A stretch of 64,000 nt of DNA, from NCBI GenBank assembly GCA_027483895.1, contig JAIXTP010000037.1:1-64000 (forward strand). Reading direction: 5' to 3'. Shown here piece by piece: positions 7,128 through 15,509 of this stretch. A model generated the notes under the pieces. The model did no database searches and was not told where the DNA came from. It saw only the letters and a program-made list of their open reading frames with translations. The first letter of the stretch is position 1. Each line of letters opens with the position of its first letter. Source of the stretch: Hyphomicrobiales bacterium. GTDB taxonomy: Bacteria; Pseudomonadota; Alphaproteobacteria; Rhizobiales; Beijerinckiaceae. The translations under genes were made by a program, and so were the position numbers.

Positions 7128-8431
7128 TCCGCGGCCTCGCCATAGGGCACGTTGCGGCCGCCGTAGCGGCGCACGCGGACATTCGCCTGCTCCGCATGGC
7201 CGACGAAGCCTTCGAGCATGCACAGGCGCGAGCAATATTCGCCGATCATGGCGGAGGCCTCGTCCGTGAGGACCTTCTGATAGGTGCAGGTCTTCATGAA
7301 CTTGCCGACCCAGAGGCCGCCCGTGTAACGGCCGGCCTTCTTCGTCGGCAGCGTGTGGTTGGTGCCGATCACCTTGTCGCCGAAGGAAACGTTGGTGCGC
7401 GGTCCGAGGAAGAGGCCGCCGTAATTGGTGAGGTTCTGCAGGAACCAGTCGTCGCGGTCCGTCATCACCTGCACGTGCTCGGAGCAGAGGAAGTCGGCTT
7501 CCTTCAGCATCTCCTCATAGGAGTCGCAGACGATGACCTCGCCGAAGTCCTCCCAGGCCTGCCGCGCGGTCTCGCCGGTCGGCAGGATCTTCAGGAGGCG
7601 CTCGATCTCCGCCATGGTCTCGCGGGCGAGCTTCTCGGAATTGGTGATGAGGACGGCCGGGGAGGTCGGGCCGTGCTCGGCCTGGCCGAGAAGGTCGGTC
7701 GCGCAGATCTCGCCGTCGACGGTCTCGTCGGCGATCACGAGCGTTTCGGTCGGGCCTGCGAAGAGGTCGATGCCGACACGGCCGTAGAGCTGGCGCTTGG
7801 CTTCCGCCACATAGGCGTTGCCGGGGCCGACGAGCATGTCGACCGGCTTGATCGTCTCGGTGCCGATGGCCATCGCGGCCACGGCCTGCACGCCGCCGAG
7901 CACGAGGATCTCGTCGGCGCCGCCCATATGCATGGCGGCGACGATGGCCGGATGCGGCGCGCCCTGATGGGGAGGCGCGGAGGAGATGATGCGCTTCACG
8001 CCCGCCACCTTCGCGGTGACGACGCTCATATGCGCGGACGCGATCATCGGGTAGCGGCCGCCCGGCACGTAGCAGCCGACGGCGTTCACCGGGATGTTCT
8101 TGTGGCCGAGGATCACGCCGGGAAGCGTCTCGACCTCGAGGTCGCGCAGGCATTCCTTCTGCTTCTGCGCGAAGTTGCGGACCTGCGTCTGCGCGAAGGC
8201 GATGTCGTCGATGTCCCGCTTGTGCAGCTTCGACATCGCCTCGTCGATCTCCTTCTTCGTCAGGAAGAATTCCTTCGGCGCGTAATTGTCGAATTTCTGC
8301 GAGAGGTCGCGGACGGCGGCGTCGCCCCGCTTCTCGACGTCGGCGAGAATGCCCTCGACGACGGCGCGGACCTTGTCGTCGGCGTCCTTGCGGGCCTCGG
8401 CGTCCTTGCCCTTCTTCAACCAGCGAGCCAT
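7124..8431 (-). CDS. Histidinol dehydrogenase-family enzyme (HpsN-like sulfopropanediol dehydrogenase candidate)
   Basis: A 435-aa member of the HisD superfamily, a Zn/NAD-dependent alcohol-to-acid dehydrogenase. The motifs [27 protein letters not shown] and the C-terminal [13 protein letters not shown] correspond to the HisD zinc and catalytic residues. Location with an SDR and a LacI regulator, not in a histidine operon, argues against HisD itself. Overall character is closest to the HpsN branch (sulfopropanediol 3-dehydrogenase), which in known organisms also works with SDRs. The start at 8431 is fixed by an AAGGAGGAG ribosome binding site. Substrate assignment is inference. Confidence 0.85.
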   Translation of the reverse strand: MARWLKKGKDAEARKDADDKVRAVVEGILADVEKRGDAAVRDLSQKFDNYAPKEFFLTKKEIDEAMSKLHKRDIDDIAFAQTQVRNFAQKQKECLRDLEVETLPGVILGHKNIPVNAVGCYVPGGRYPMIASAHMSVVTAKVAGVKRIISSAPPHQGAPHPAIVAAMHMGGADEILVLGGVQAVAAMAIGTETIKPVDMLVGPGNAYVAEAKRQLYGRVGIDLFAGPTETLVIADETVDGEICATDLLGQAEHGPTSPAVLITNSEKLARETMAEIERLLKILPTGETARQAWEDFGEVIVCDSYEEMLKEADFLCSEHVQVMTDRDDWFLQNLTNYGGLFLGPRTNVSFGDKVIGTNHTLPTKKAGRYTGGLWVGKFMKTCTYQKVLTDEASAMIGEYCSRLCMLEGFVGHAEQANVRVRRYGGRNVPYGEAAE

Positions 8432-8459
8432 GGGCTCCTCCTTGCACCGTTGTTCTTCC

Positions 8460-8482
8460 GTGCATCCGGAGAACGGATGCAC
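8460..8482 (-). promoter_or_regulatory. Leader stem-loop overlapping the LacI operator
   Basis: GTGCATCCG and CGGATGCAC, perfect 9-bp arms with a 5-base GAGAA spacer, lie in the 5' leader of the HisD-like gene. The upstream arm shares five bases with the operator at 8478-8491. It could be an RNA hairpin in the leader or a second regulator contact. Confidence 0.4.
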
Positions 8483-8491
8483 ACGTGTGCA
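8478..8491. promoter_or_regulatory. Perfect LacI-type operator TGCACACGTGTGCA
   Basis: A perfect 14-bp palindrome with the central CG typical of LacI-family operators. It lies 3 bp below the predicted -10 box of the operon that encodes a LacI regulator as its last gene. Bound repressor would block transcription initiation. Confidence 0.75.
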
Positions 8492-8494
8492 AAG

Positions 8495-8522
8495 AGAATA
8501 TCGGACACTCTCCGGTTGTCGA
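8495..8522 (-). promoter_or_regulatory. Predicted promoter of the HisD-like/SDR/lacI operon
   Basis: Read on the minus strand: TCGACA (8517-8522), a 16-bp spacer, then TATTCT (8495-8500). It is followed at once by the LacI-type palindrome, which supports the placement. Confidence 0.5.
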
Positions 8523-8536
8523 GGGGCGAGGGCATG

Positions 8537-8570
8537 AAAAAAGCCGCCGCGCCCGGGAGAGCGCGGCGGC
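8537..8570 (-). terminator. Rho-independent terminator after the GST/isomerase gene
   Basis: On the minus strand the stem GCCGCCGCGC / GCGCGGCGGC is followed by TTTTTT, 21 bp beyond the stop codon at 8591. It separates this gene from the HisD-like operon promoter. Confidence 0.85.
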
Positions 8571-8590
8571 CGGACCGGACGCGGAAGTGC

Positions 8591-9241
8591 TCAGAGCGCG
8601 GGCGCGCCGGGCTGCTTCAGCGGATGGGCGGAGGCGAAGGCCGGGATCGCGTCGAGACGTTCGGACAGCGCGCGGCAGAGCGGGAAGGCGTCGAGCGGGC
8701 ACTTGAAGAACCGCGCCCCCGCCATGTGGCTGGCGAAGCAGATGTCCGCGATGGTCGGACGCTCGCCGACGGCATAGGGCGCCGGGGCGCGGCGGCCGAA
8801 GAGCTTCTCGTAGGTGGCGAGGCCTTCGCTCATGAAATGACGCGCCCAGCCGTCGATCGCCTCCGCATCCGCGCCGAAGCTCGCGGCCAGATGCTTGCGC
8901 ACGCGGGGGACGACCAGCGGATGCGCGTCCGCGACCGTGATCAGCGCGAGCGCACGGGCATAGGCGCGGTCGGCCGCGCCTTTCGGCAGAAGAGCCGGTT
9001 CCGGGAAGCGCTCGTCGAGATATTCGAGCATGGGCAGCGACTGGAACAGCGTGACGTCGCCGTCGACCAGCGTCGGCAGGACGTGTTCGGCATTGATCCG
9101 GTCGTAATCGGACGAATGCTGCGCGCCGTTGAGGATGTCGACCGGAATTTCCTCATAGGCGATCCCCTTGAGGTTCAGCGCGATCCGCACGCGATAGGCC
9201 GCGAGCGAGCGCCAGAATCCGTACATCGTGATGGTCGACAT
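8591..9241 (-). CDS. Zeta-class GST, maleylacetoacetate isomerase-like
   Basis: A 216-aa glutathione-dependent isomerase/transferase. YRVRIALNLKGI near residues 16-27 and HVLPTLVDGDVTLFQSLPMLEYLDERFP around 53-80 match the maiA/GstZ family, with a C-terminal helical domain containing PTIADICFASHM. The SSC catalytic motif of characterised maleylacetoacetate isomerases reads SLA here (residues 12-14), so isomerase activity is less certain. The start at 9241 gives the usual family length. Single gene with its own terminator, divergent from the AI-2E permease. Confidence 0.85.
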   Translation of the reverse strand: MSTITMYGFWRSLAAYRVRIALNLKGIAYEEIPVDILNGAQHSSDYDRINAEHVLPTLVDGDVTLFQSLPMLEYLDERFPEPALLPKGAADRAYARALALITVADAHPLVVPRVRKHLAASFGADAEAIDGWARHFMSEGLATYEKLFGRRAPAPYAVGERPTIADICFASHMAGARFFKCPLDAFPLCRALSERLDAIPAFASAHPLKQPGAPAL

Positions 9242-9404
9242 GTTCGATTTCTCCCTTCGCCGGGATTTTCTGGTCTTTCGGCGTCGTCGCCCGACGACCT
9301 TCGACGCCTGCGCCACGAGATAGGCCTGAAGCGACGAAGGCAAGGCCCCGCGCTCCCCGTCCCGGTGAACCGGGCACGTTCTCGGCCGTTCCGTTTCGGA
9401 CACG

Positions 9405-10448
9405 GTGCGGGAGATCGTCGTGCCTCAGCCTCGCGAACTCGTCGCCGCCCTGCTGACCGCGGCCGCCGTCGTTCTCGGCCTTCTCGCGCTTTGGGTGCTG
9501 CGCGACGTTCTGCTGCTCGCCTTCGCGGCCGTCGTCTTCGCGGTTGTCGCCCGGGCCATGGCCGACGGCCTCGAAGAGCGGCTGCGTGTGCCGGGCCGGG
9601 CCGCGCTGCCGCTCGCGGGTCTTCTTCTGGCAAGCATCGTCCTCGTGACGCTCTGGCTGCTGCAGAAGCATGTCGCCGCGCAGTTCATGCAGCTGTCGGA
9701 GCGCGTGCCGGCCGCGCTGCCCGCGCTCGGCGAGGCGCTCGGCATGCCCGGGCTCGCCGATGCGATCATGGAGGCGGGGCGGCAGGCGGTTTCGGCCGAA
9801 GGCATGTTCGGGCGGCTCGCCTCGCTGGGCGCGACCGTGCTGGGCGTGTTCGCCGATGCGGCGCTGATCGCCTTCGGAGCCGTCTATCTGGCGGCCGATC
9901 CGAATCTCTACACGGCCGGTCTCGTGAAGCTGTTTCCGCCGCGTCTTCACGGAACCGTGCGCGACACGCTGACGACGCTCGGCAATGCGCTCCGCCTGTG
10001 GCTGCTGGCACAATCCGCCTCGATGCTGATCACCGGCGTCCTGACCGGAGGCGCCTTGTGGCTGATCGGCGTGCCCTCGCCGCTGGCGCTCGGCGTGATC
10101 GCCGGGGTCGCGGAATTCGTGCCGCTGGTCGGCCCCTTCATCGGCGCGGTTCCGGCGCTGCTGCTGGCCTTTTCGGTCTCGCCGCAGACGGCATTGTGGG
10201 CGGCGGGCGCCGTGCTCGTCATCCAGCAGGTCGAATCCAATCTGGTGCAGCCGCTCGTCACGCGTGCGGCCGTCTCCGTGCCGCCCGCGCTCCTGCTCTT
10301 CGCCGTCGTCGCCTTCGGCGTGCTGTTCGGCATTCCGGGCGTGCTGCTCGCCGCCCCGCTGACCGTCACGGCCTTCGTGATCGTGAAGCGGCTCTATGTG
10401 CGCGAGGCCCTCGGCGAGCCGACCGCAGTGCCGGGGGAGAAGACCTGA
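9405..10448 (+). CDS. AI-2E family transporter (PF01594 permease)
   Basis: A 347-aa polytopic inner-membrane protein of the AI-2 exporter/TqsA-YdiK superfamily. About eight hydrophobic segments are visible: a pair at the N-terminus, then a soluble stretch with amphipathic helices (residues 85-130), then the rest. The conserved C-terminal segment VEFVPLVGPFIGAVPA-like (EFVPLVGPFIGAVPALLLAF) and FGVLFGIPGVLLAAPLT are diagnostic. The transported compound is not predictable; family members include peptidoglycan-related, sodium/proton and signal exporters. The first start is GTG at 9405, with a second GTG at 9420. It converges on selO, with 3 bp between the stops. Confidence 0.9.
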   Translation: MREIVVPQPRELVAALLTAAAVVLGLLALWVLRDVLLLAFAAVVFAVVARAMADGLEERLRVPGRAALPLAGLLLASIVLVTLWLLQKHVAAQFMQLSERVPAALPALGEALGMPGLADAIMEAGRQAVSAEGMFGRLASLGATVLGVFADAALIAFGAVYLAADPNLYTAGLVKLFPPRLHGTVRDTLTTLGNALRLWLLAQSASMLITGVLTGGALWLIGVPSPLALGVIAGVAEFVPLVGPFIGAVPALLLAFSVSPQTALWAAGAVLVIQQVESNLVQPLVTRAAVSVPPALLLFAVVAFGVLFGIPGVLLAAPLTVTAFVIVKRLYVREALGEPTAVPGEKT

Positions 10449-10451
10449 CGG

Positions 10452-11930
10452 TCAGGTGCCGCAAAAGGTCTGCAGCACCCGTTCCTCAGTCCGCGGCGGC
10501 GCCTCATAGGCTGCAAGCGCGGGATCGTCGGCGAACGGATCCTGCAGCGCTTCGACCAGAGCGTGGAAGGGCGCGAAATCGTCGCGCTCCACGGCGGCCG
10601 CTATCGCTTCCTCGACGCGGTGATTGCGCGGGATACGGGCCGGATTCGCCCGCTTCATCGCCGCGCGCCGCTCTTCCGCCGCTTGCGGGTCGCGGCCGAG
10701 CCTCTCGAGCCATCGGTCGGCCCAAGGGTCGAAGGCGGTCGGATCGGAAAACAGGTCGCGCAGGCTGCGGGTCTCGACCGGGTTCCCGGCCGCATCCGAC
10801 AGGCGGCGGAAGAAGAGCGTGAAATCCGCGCCGGCCGCCGCCATCCGGTTCAGCAGGTCCTCTGCCAGCGCGCGGTCGTCCGCCTCTTCCGACGCGAGGC
10901 CGAGCTTGGCCCGGAACAGCGCGAGATGCGCCTCGGAATGGACCGGCTCGAAGCCCGCGAGCACGTCCTGCGCGATCGCGACGGCCGCGTCGCCGTCCTC
11001 GTGGAAGAGCGGCAGCAGGCATTCGGCGAGGCACGCGAGGTTCCACAGCGCGATGCCCGGCTGGTTGGCATAGGCATAGCGGCCGAATTGGTCGATGGAG
11101 CTGAAGACCGTATCGGGGTGATAGGCGTCCATGAAGGCGCAGGGACCGTAATCGATGGTCTCGCCGGAGATCGTCATATTGTCGGTGTTCATGACGCCGT
11201 GGATGAAGCCGAGGCTCATCCAGCGCGCGACGAGCCGGGCCTGCCGCTCCGCGACCCCGCGCAACAGCGCGACATAGGGATTCGGCGCATCGGCCGCGGC
11301 CGGGTCATGCCTTGCGATCGCATGATCGGCGAGCCGTTTCAGGGCCTCGGCGTCGCGCCGGACGGCGAAGAACTGGAAGGTGCCGACGCGGATATGGCTT
11401 GCCGCCACGCGGGTGAGGACCGCGCCGGGCAGCACGTCCTCCCGCAGCACGTGTTCGCCGGTCGTCACCGCCGCGAGCGCGCGCGTCGTGGGCACGCCCA
11501 TCGCGGCCATCGCCTCGCTGACGACGTATTCGCGCAGGACCGGGCCGAGCGCCGCACGGCCGTCCCCGCCCCGCGAGAAAGGCGTTTTGCCCGAGCCCTT
11601 CAGCTGGATGTCGCGGCGCGCGCCGTTGCGGTCCAAAACCTCGCCCAGCAGGACGGCCCGGCCGTCGCCGAGTTGCGGCACGAAACTGCCGAACTGGTGG
11701 CCGGCATAAGCGGCCGCCAGCGGCTCCGAGCCTTCCGCGATCTCGCCGCCCGCGAGAACCGCGACGCCTTCGGGGGAAGACAGCGCTTCGGGGTCGAGCC
11801 CGAGTTCGCGGGCCAGAGGCTCGTTGAGGCGGATCAGCCGGGGCGCGCGCACCGGAACGGGCCCGACGCGGGCGAAGAAGCCCTCGGGCAGGCGTGCGTA
11901 GCTGTTGTCGAAGGGGATCCGGATCGTCAC
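10452..11930 (-). CDS. selO: Protein adenylyltransferase SelO (YdiU/UPF0061)
   Basis: A 492-aa pseudokinase-fold enzyme that transfers AMP from ATP to hydroxyl side chains of proteins, linked to oxidative-stress response in known members. Family signatures are [24 protein letters not shown] (residues ~74-97), [39 protein letters not shown] (catalytic Asn/Asp region) and [14 protein letters not shown] cysteine three residues from the C-terminus (FCGT) stands where some homologues carry selenocysteine or a CxxC pair. Single gene; cytoplasmic. Confidence 0.96.
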   Translation of the reverse strand: MTIRIPFDNSYARLPEGFFARVGPVPVRAPRLIRLNEPLARELGLDPEALSSPEGVAVLAGGEIAEGSEPLAAAYAGHQFGSFVPQLGDGRAVLLGEVLDRNGARRDIQLKGSGKTPFSRGGDGRAALGPVLREYVVSEAMAAMGVPTTRALAAVTTGEHVLREDVLPGAVLTRVAASHIRVGTFQFFAVRRDAEALKRLADHAIARHDPAAADAPNPYVALLRGVAERQARLVARWMSLGFIHGVMNTDNMTISGETIDYGPCAFMDAYHPDTVFSSIDQFGRYAYANQPGIALWNLACLAECLLPLFHEDGDAAVAIAQDVLAGFEPVHSEAHLALFRAKLGLASEEADDRALAEDLLNRMAAAGADFTLFFRRLSDAAGNPVETRSLRDLFSDPTAFDPWADRWLERLGRDPQAAEERRAAMKRANPARIPRNHRVEEAIAAAVERDDFAPFHALVEALQDPFADDPALAAYEAPPRTEERVLQTFCGT

Positions 11931-12018
11931 GGCGGGCCTCCGCGGGGGAAGGGCTCAATCTGGGAGAACCGCCGGCGATTGCAAGCGCGGGTCGCATCGC
12001 GGCCGCGCGCGGCAGGAT

Positions 12019-12043
12019 CGGGCCGCCCTGTTCGAGCGGCCCG
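12019..12043 (-). terminator. Possible hairpin terminator after the cytochrome c gene
   Basis: CGGGCCGC / GCGGCCCG, an 8-bp perfect stem with a 9-base loop, begins 14 bp past the cytochrome stop codon on the minus strand. There is no T-run, so it is weak as an intrinsic terminator. Confidence 0.35.
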
Positions 12044-12056
12044 CATCGTGATCGGC

Positions 12057-12452
12057 TCAGATCTTTTTGCCGTCGGCGCCGAACTGCTTGAGATAGGCGA
12101 CGATGTCGTCGATTTCCTTCTCGTTGGTCAGGCCCGCGAAGACCATCTTGGTGCCGGGGATCTTGGCCTTCGGGTTCTTGATGTATTCGCGGAACGTGGC
12201 CTCGTCCCAGGTGATCCCGGAATTCTTGTTCGCTTCGGAATAATTATAGCCTTCGACGCTGCCCGACTTGCGGCCGAAAAGGCCGTTCAGCACGGGTCCG
12301 ACGCCGTTCTTGGCGGTCTCGCCGACCTGATGGCAGGCGCGGCATTTGGCGAAGACCTTCTCTCCGGCCGCGGCGTCCTGCGCCGAGGCGCCGTGAGCGG
12401 AGAAGGCGAAGGCGGCGAGAGCCGCCGCGAATACGGTCGTTCTGGTCATCAT
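12057..12452 (-). CDS. Class I c-type cytochrome (c2/c550-like)
   Basis: A 131-aa periplasmic electron carrier. A Sec signal peptide (MMTRTTVFAAALAAFAFSAHGASAQ, cleaved near residue 24) is followed by one heme site CRACH at residues 37-41 and the sixth ligand Met103 in PGTKMVFAG. Length and spacing match the small cytochrome c2/c550 family that shuttles electrons between bc1 and oxidases or dehydrogenases. Two in-frame ATGs begin the gene; I used the first. It is monocistronic, between selO and a quinone oxidoreductase. Confidence 0.95.
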   Translation of the reverse strand: MMTRTTVFAAALAAFAFSAHGASAQDAAAGEKVFAKCRACHQVGETAKNGVGPVLNGLFGRKSGSVEGYNYSEANKNSGITWDEATFREYIKNPKAKIPGTKMVFAGLTNEKEIDDIVAYLKQFGADGKKI

Positions 12453-12613
12453 GGAAAAACCTTTCGGGTCGTTCGGCGGACACCGCCCACGCCGCTCAAC
12501 GCTTTCGGACGCATTTCGGTGCCGGTCGTCACCCTTCGACATTACTCCCGCCCTGCGGCGGCGTCCAAGCCGGATCGGCATGTCGGGCCCGTCCGGGTCG
12601 TAACGCGGCTCGA

Positions 12614-12634
12614 CCGCTTGCGGTACGCGAGCGG
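12614..12634. promoter_or_regulatory. Near-perfect inverted repeat upstream of the quinone oxidoreductase gene
   Basis: Arms CCGCTTGCG and CGCGAGCGG (8 of 9 complementary) around a GTA centre, 41 bp upstream of the start codon at 12676. The size and position suit an operator for an unlinked regulator. The rest of the 12453-12675 gap shows no clear promoter and no gene. Confidence 0.35.
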
Positions 12635-12675
12635 AACGAAGATGCTCCGCCGGTTCGAGTAAACGGAGTGAAACG

Positions 12676-13653
12676 ATGCGGGCGGCTTGGTACGAGCGGA
12701 CGGGGCCGGCGCGGGACGTGCTGATCGTGGGGACGCTTCCCGATCCCGAGCCCGGCCCGGGCGAAGTGCGCGTGCGCATCGTCGCCTCTGGCGCGAACCC
12801 TTCCGATTGGAAGGCCCGCTCGGGCGTGCGGCCGATGATCGGCCCGAAGGTCGTCCCGCACAGCGACGGCGCGGGCCTGATCGATCGCGTCGGCGCGGGC
12901 GTATCCGCGTCGCGGGTCGGCGAACGCGTCTGGGTCTGGAACGGACAGTGGAACCGCGCCTTCGGCACGGCCGCCGAATTCATCGTCGTCCCCGAGCAAC
13001 AGGCCGTATCCCTGCCGGACGCGGTCGGCTTCGACGAGGGCGCCTGTTTCGGCATTCCCGCGCTGACCGCCCATCGCGCCGTGACGGTCGACGGCGACCC
13101 CGAAGGCCGCACCGTGCTCGTGACCGGCGGCGCGGGCTCCGTCGGCCATTACGCGATCCGCATGGCGAAGCTGCTCGGCGCCGCGAAGGTCATCACCACC
13201 GTCAGTTCGCCCGAAAAGGCGGCGCATGCGCGGGCCGCGGGCGCCGACGTGACCATCGATTACCGCAGCGAATCGGTCGTCGACCGCGTGATGGGCGAGA
13301 CCGGCGGGCGCGGCGTCGACCGCGTGGTCGAGGTGGACGTCGCGGGCAATGCGAAGATCCTGCCGCGCATCGTACGGCGCGACGGCATCTGCGCGATCTA
13401 CGGTTCGTCGAAGCCGGAAGCGACCTTCGACTTCGTGCCGATGATCATGTCGGGCGCCGCGTTGCGGTTCTTCATCGTCTATGAGCTGCCCGAAGAGGCC
13501 CGTCTGCGCGGCATCCGGGACATCACGCGCTGGGCTTCCGACGGCCTGCTGCTCCATACGATCGCGGCGCGTTTTCCGCTCGACCGGATCGCGGACGCGC
13601 ACGAGACGGTCGAAGCGGCGCGCCAGATCGGCAACGTCGTGGTTCACCCGTGA
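12676..13653 (+). CDS. NADPH:quinone reductase-like medium-chain oxidoreductase
   Basis: A 325-aa zinc-free medium-chain dehydrogenase/reductase of the quinone oxidoreductase (zeta-crystallin) family. N-terminal GroES-like domain: MRAAWYERTGPARDVLIVG, SGANPSDWKARSG, VVPHSDGAGLIDRVGAGV. Rossmann domain with VLVTGGAGSVGHYAIRMAKLLGA around residues 149-171. The structural and catalytic zinc cysteines of alcohol dehydrogenases are absent. It would reduce quinones or activated enones with NADPH in the cytoplasm. Single gene. Confidence 0.93.
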   Translation: MRAAWYERTGPARDVLIVGTLPDPEPGPGEVRVRIVASGANPSDWKARSGVRPMIGPKVVPHSDGAGLIDRVGAGVSASRVGERVWVWNGQWNRAFGTAAEFIVVPEQQAVSLPDAVGFDEGACFGIPALTAHRAVTVDGDPEGRTVLVTGGAGSVGHYAIRMAKLLGAAKVITTVSSPEKAAHARAAGADVTIDYRSESVVDRVMGETGGRGVDRVVEVDVAGNAKILPRIVRRDGICAIYGSSKPEATFDFVPMIMSGAALRFFIVYELPEEARLRGIRDITRWASDGLLLHTIAARFPLDRIADAHETVEAARQIGNVVVHP

Positions 13654-13682
13654 GCGCTTGAACTTCGGCGCCGCCGCGCGAA

Positions 13683-14087
13683 ATGGACGGGATGCCGAAC
13701 GAGCGCATCCATGCCCCATTCGTCGCCTGTCCGCTGACGGGCGATCTCGGCGTCGAGACCGTGGTGCGCAAATTCATGACGGGGCCGCGGCTCGCGGTGC
13801 GCGACGCCTATGCCTTTTACAGCGAAGCGACGCTGGGGCGTGCCCTCGTGCTCGCCACCCGATCCGGATCTGTGGTCGCCTCGCTCTTCATCGAGGAAGG
13901 GCTGCTTACGCTGCTCGGAACGACGGGGCGGCAAACCGTTTCGCCGTCGGAAACGGCTCCGCAGGATCTTCTCACGCTCTGGCGCAGCTTCGTGAAGGCG
14001 CAGACCGACGCGCTCGGCACGGCGGGCGAGCGGGACGCTCAGTCCTCGGCGGGCGCGTCGTCGACGAAGCGCAGAACGTCCGACTGA
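13683..14087 (+). CDS. Uncharacterised 134-aa protein
   Basis: I do not recognise this protein. Its first ~110 residues look like a small folded domain (VETVVRKFMTGPRLAVRDAYAFY, RALVLATRSGSVVASLFIEEGLLTLLG), and the last 30 are Ser/Thr/Arg-rich and run into the convergent gene at 14039. No signal peptide or membrane segment is visible. A second ATG is at 13692. It follows the quinone oxidoreductase by 29 bp on the same strand and could be its operon partner. Confidence 0.5.
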   Translation: MDGMPNERIHAPFVACPLTGDLGVETVVRKFMTGPRLAVRDAYAFYSEATLGRALVLATRSGSVVASLFIEEGLLTLLGTTGRQTVSPSETAPQDLLTLWRSFVKAQTDALGTAGERDAQSSAGASSTKRRTSD

Positions 14088-14419
14088 AGAGCGGCGAACA
14101 TGGCCATGATGCGGGCGTGGCGCACCCATCCGTCATCCGACGCCGCCTGCATCTCCTCGCAGAAGATCCTCATCTTGAAGCGGAGATGACGGGCTTCGGG
14201 GGCGGGGGTCATCATGATGCGCTGCATCAGTTCCTCCCCCCTCTCGCTGCGCCCTACGGCGTGGTCGAGAAGAACGGCCTCGGCCGCCTTCGCCACGAAG
14301 AAACGACGCATCAGGTCATCGAAAGCGAGGCTTCCGGAGGAAACCGCCCCTCGCCCCCCACGGGCGGGGAACGCCGTCACCACGGTTCTCGTGGCAGATC
14401 CGGAATCGCCTTCGGACAT
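14039..14419 (-). CDS. Uncharacterised 126-aa helical protein
   Basis: I do not recognise this protein. It is predicted largely helical after a low-complexity N-terminus, with FDDLMRRFFVAKAAEAVLLDHAVGRSERGEELMQRIMM and HLRFKMRIFCEEMQAASDDGWVRHARIMAMF-like amphipathic patterns (overlapping parts quoted briefly). It has no membrane segment. The ATG at 14419 is preferred over a TTG six bases upstream. It overlaps the 3' end of the convergent gene by 49 bp and lies 107 bp downstream of a TetR gene on the same strand, so it might be read through from tetR. Confidence 0.55.
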   Translation of the reverse strand: MSEGDSGSATRTVVTAFPARGGRGAVSSGSLAFDDLMRRFFVAKAAEAVLLDHAVGRSERGEELMQRIMMTPAPEARHLRFKMRIFCEEMQAASDDGWVRHARIMAMFAALQSDVLRFVDDAPAED

Positions 14420-14526
14420 ACGCAAAACCCATACTGGTACGACCGTCCTAATTTAAGCTCGTTCCTTTCGGGCACAAGAACAAGGCCGATTTCGGGAGAG
14501 GAGCCCCGCTTTGCGCGCAGTTCGAC

Positions 14527-15195
14527 TTAAGTCGGATCAAGACGATCGAGAGCCCGAAGGATCCTCTTTTCCAGTTCGGGGACGAACGAGGCCGAGAAGG
14601 ACTTCTTGAAGGCCAGATAATCGGGGTCGTCGCGACCCTTGATGCCGTAGACGGTCGCGACGCCGTTGAGGACGACACCCAGAAGCCGGAAGAGTTCCGC
14701 GCAGGCCTCCGATTCCGGGGTGCCCGGCACGATCCCGTAGGCGGCGACGATCGCCGCGACGGAGTTTTCCTGGATCCTGAAGGCCGCCGTGCGGCCCACG
14801 CGGCGCAGCCACGGCAGGGATGTCCGCTCGAGGACGACCCGCGCGAGCGAGGTGTCGGCGAAGCGATCGAGATGCCATTCGACGACGGCGGCGACGGAGG
14901 AGGCGTCACCCGCCCGGACCAGATCGCGCAGAGCCTTTTCGTAATCCCGCCGGTGCCGTTCGACGGTGTAGTCGCTGACGGCTTCGATCAGGTCCTGACG
15001 GGTCGGGAAATGGTACTGGACATGTCCCTTCGAGGCGATGTCCGCTTCCTTCGCCACCGCCGCGAAGGTGATCGCCTGATGGCCTTCCCGCATCAGGATC
15101 CGAACGGCGGCCCTGACGATGGCCTGCCGCGTATCGAGCCCCGGCGCGTAATTCCTGCTCGGGCCGCTGCGCTCCGCCGTCTTTCGCTTCTGCAT
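14527..15195 (-). CDS. TetR/AcrR family transcriptional regulator
   Basis: A 222-aa regulator with the N-terminal helix-turn-helix around residues 22-68 (TRQAIVRAAVRILMREG, TFAAVAKEADIASKGHVQYHFPTRQDL). The C-terminal domain (residues 80-222) has no recognisable ligand signature. It is divergent from the outer-membrane-like gene at 15510, and the 314-bp region between them contains two inverted repeats that could be its operators, so that gene is its likeliest target. Confidence 0.93.
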   Translation of the reverse strand: MQKRKTAERSGPSRNYAPGLDTRQAIVRAAVRILMREGHQAITFAAVAKEADIASKGHVQYHFPTRQDLIEAVSDYTVERHRRDYEKALRDLVRAGDASSVAAVVEWHLDRFADTSLARVVLERTSLPWLRRVGRTAAFRIQENSVAAIVAAYGIVPGTPESEACAELFRLLGVVLNGVATVYGIKGRDDPDYLAFKKSFSASFVPELEKRILRALDRLDPT

Positions 15196-15509
15196 CCGTT
15201 CGACCCCGCCCCCATGGGTCGCGGCCGGAAAGAGCGCCGCTCGTGAACGCTAACCGCCCGGACGGGTTTGCGGAAGGGCGTTTTCTCGGGCCGGGGTCGG
15301 CCGACCGTGACCGTGGAGGCGAACCTCGCGGTTCGGGCAACCCGCCTGCTGCATCTCGAGCGCTCGAGCGGATCATCGAAATTGCGTGCTCGGTCGCCGT
15401 CTGGAAGAAGACGCCGGAGAGCCCCATCGCATCATCGAGAACCGGGCTTTATAGTCGGGGGCCAGAAACACCTATGGCGCTCTCCCGAGCCGTCCGAAAG
15501 ACCCCCTCG
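15196..15509. promoter_or_regulatory. Divergent regulatory region with two inverted repeats
   Basis: This 314-bp gap between tetR and the outer-membrane-like gene holds no convincing gene. It carries a perfect palindrome CTCGAGCGCTCGAG at 15355-15368 and an inverted repeat CGAACC-TCGC-GGTTCG at 15320-15335. A TATAGT hexamer at 15450-15455 is a possible -10 box for the rightward gene, but no good -35 stands before it. Confidence 0.4.

Noticed and set aside
7196-10822. A 1208-aa rightward open frame covering several leftward genes
   Set aside because: It is antisense to well-supported genes, rich in Arg/Ala/Gly with no recognisable motif, and results from the lack of stop codons in very GC-rich DNA. 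The same applies to the long antisense frames at 36590-39259, 41139-43793, 44572-46842 and 60870-62555.
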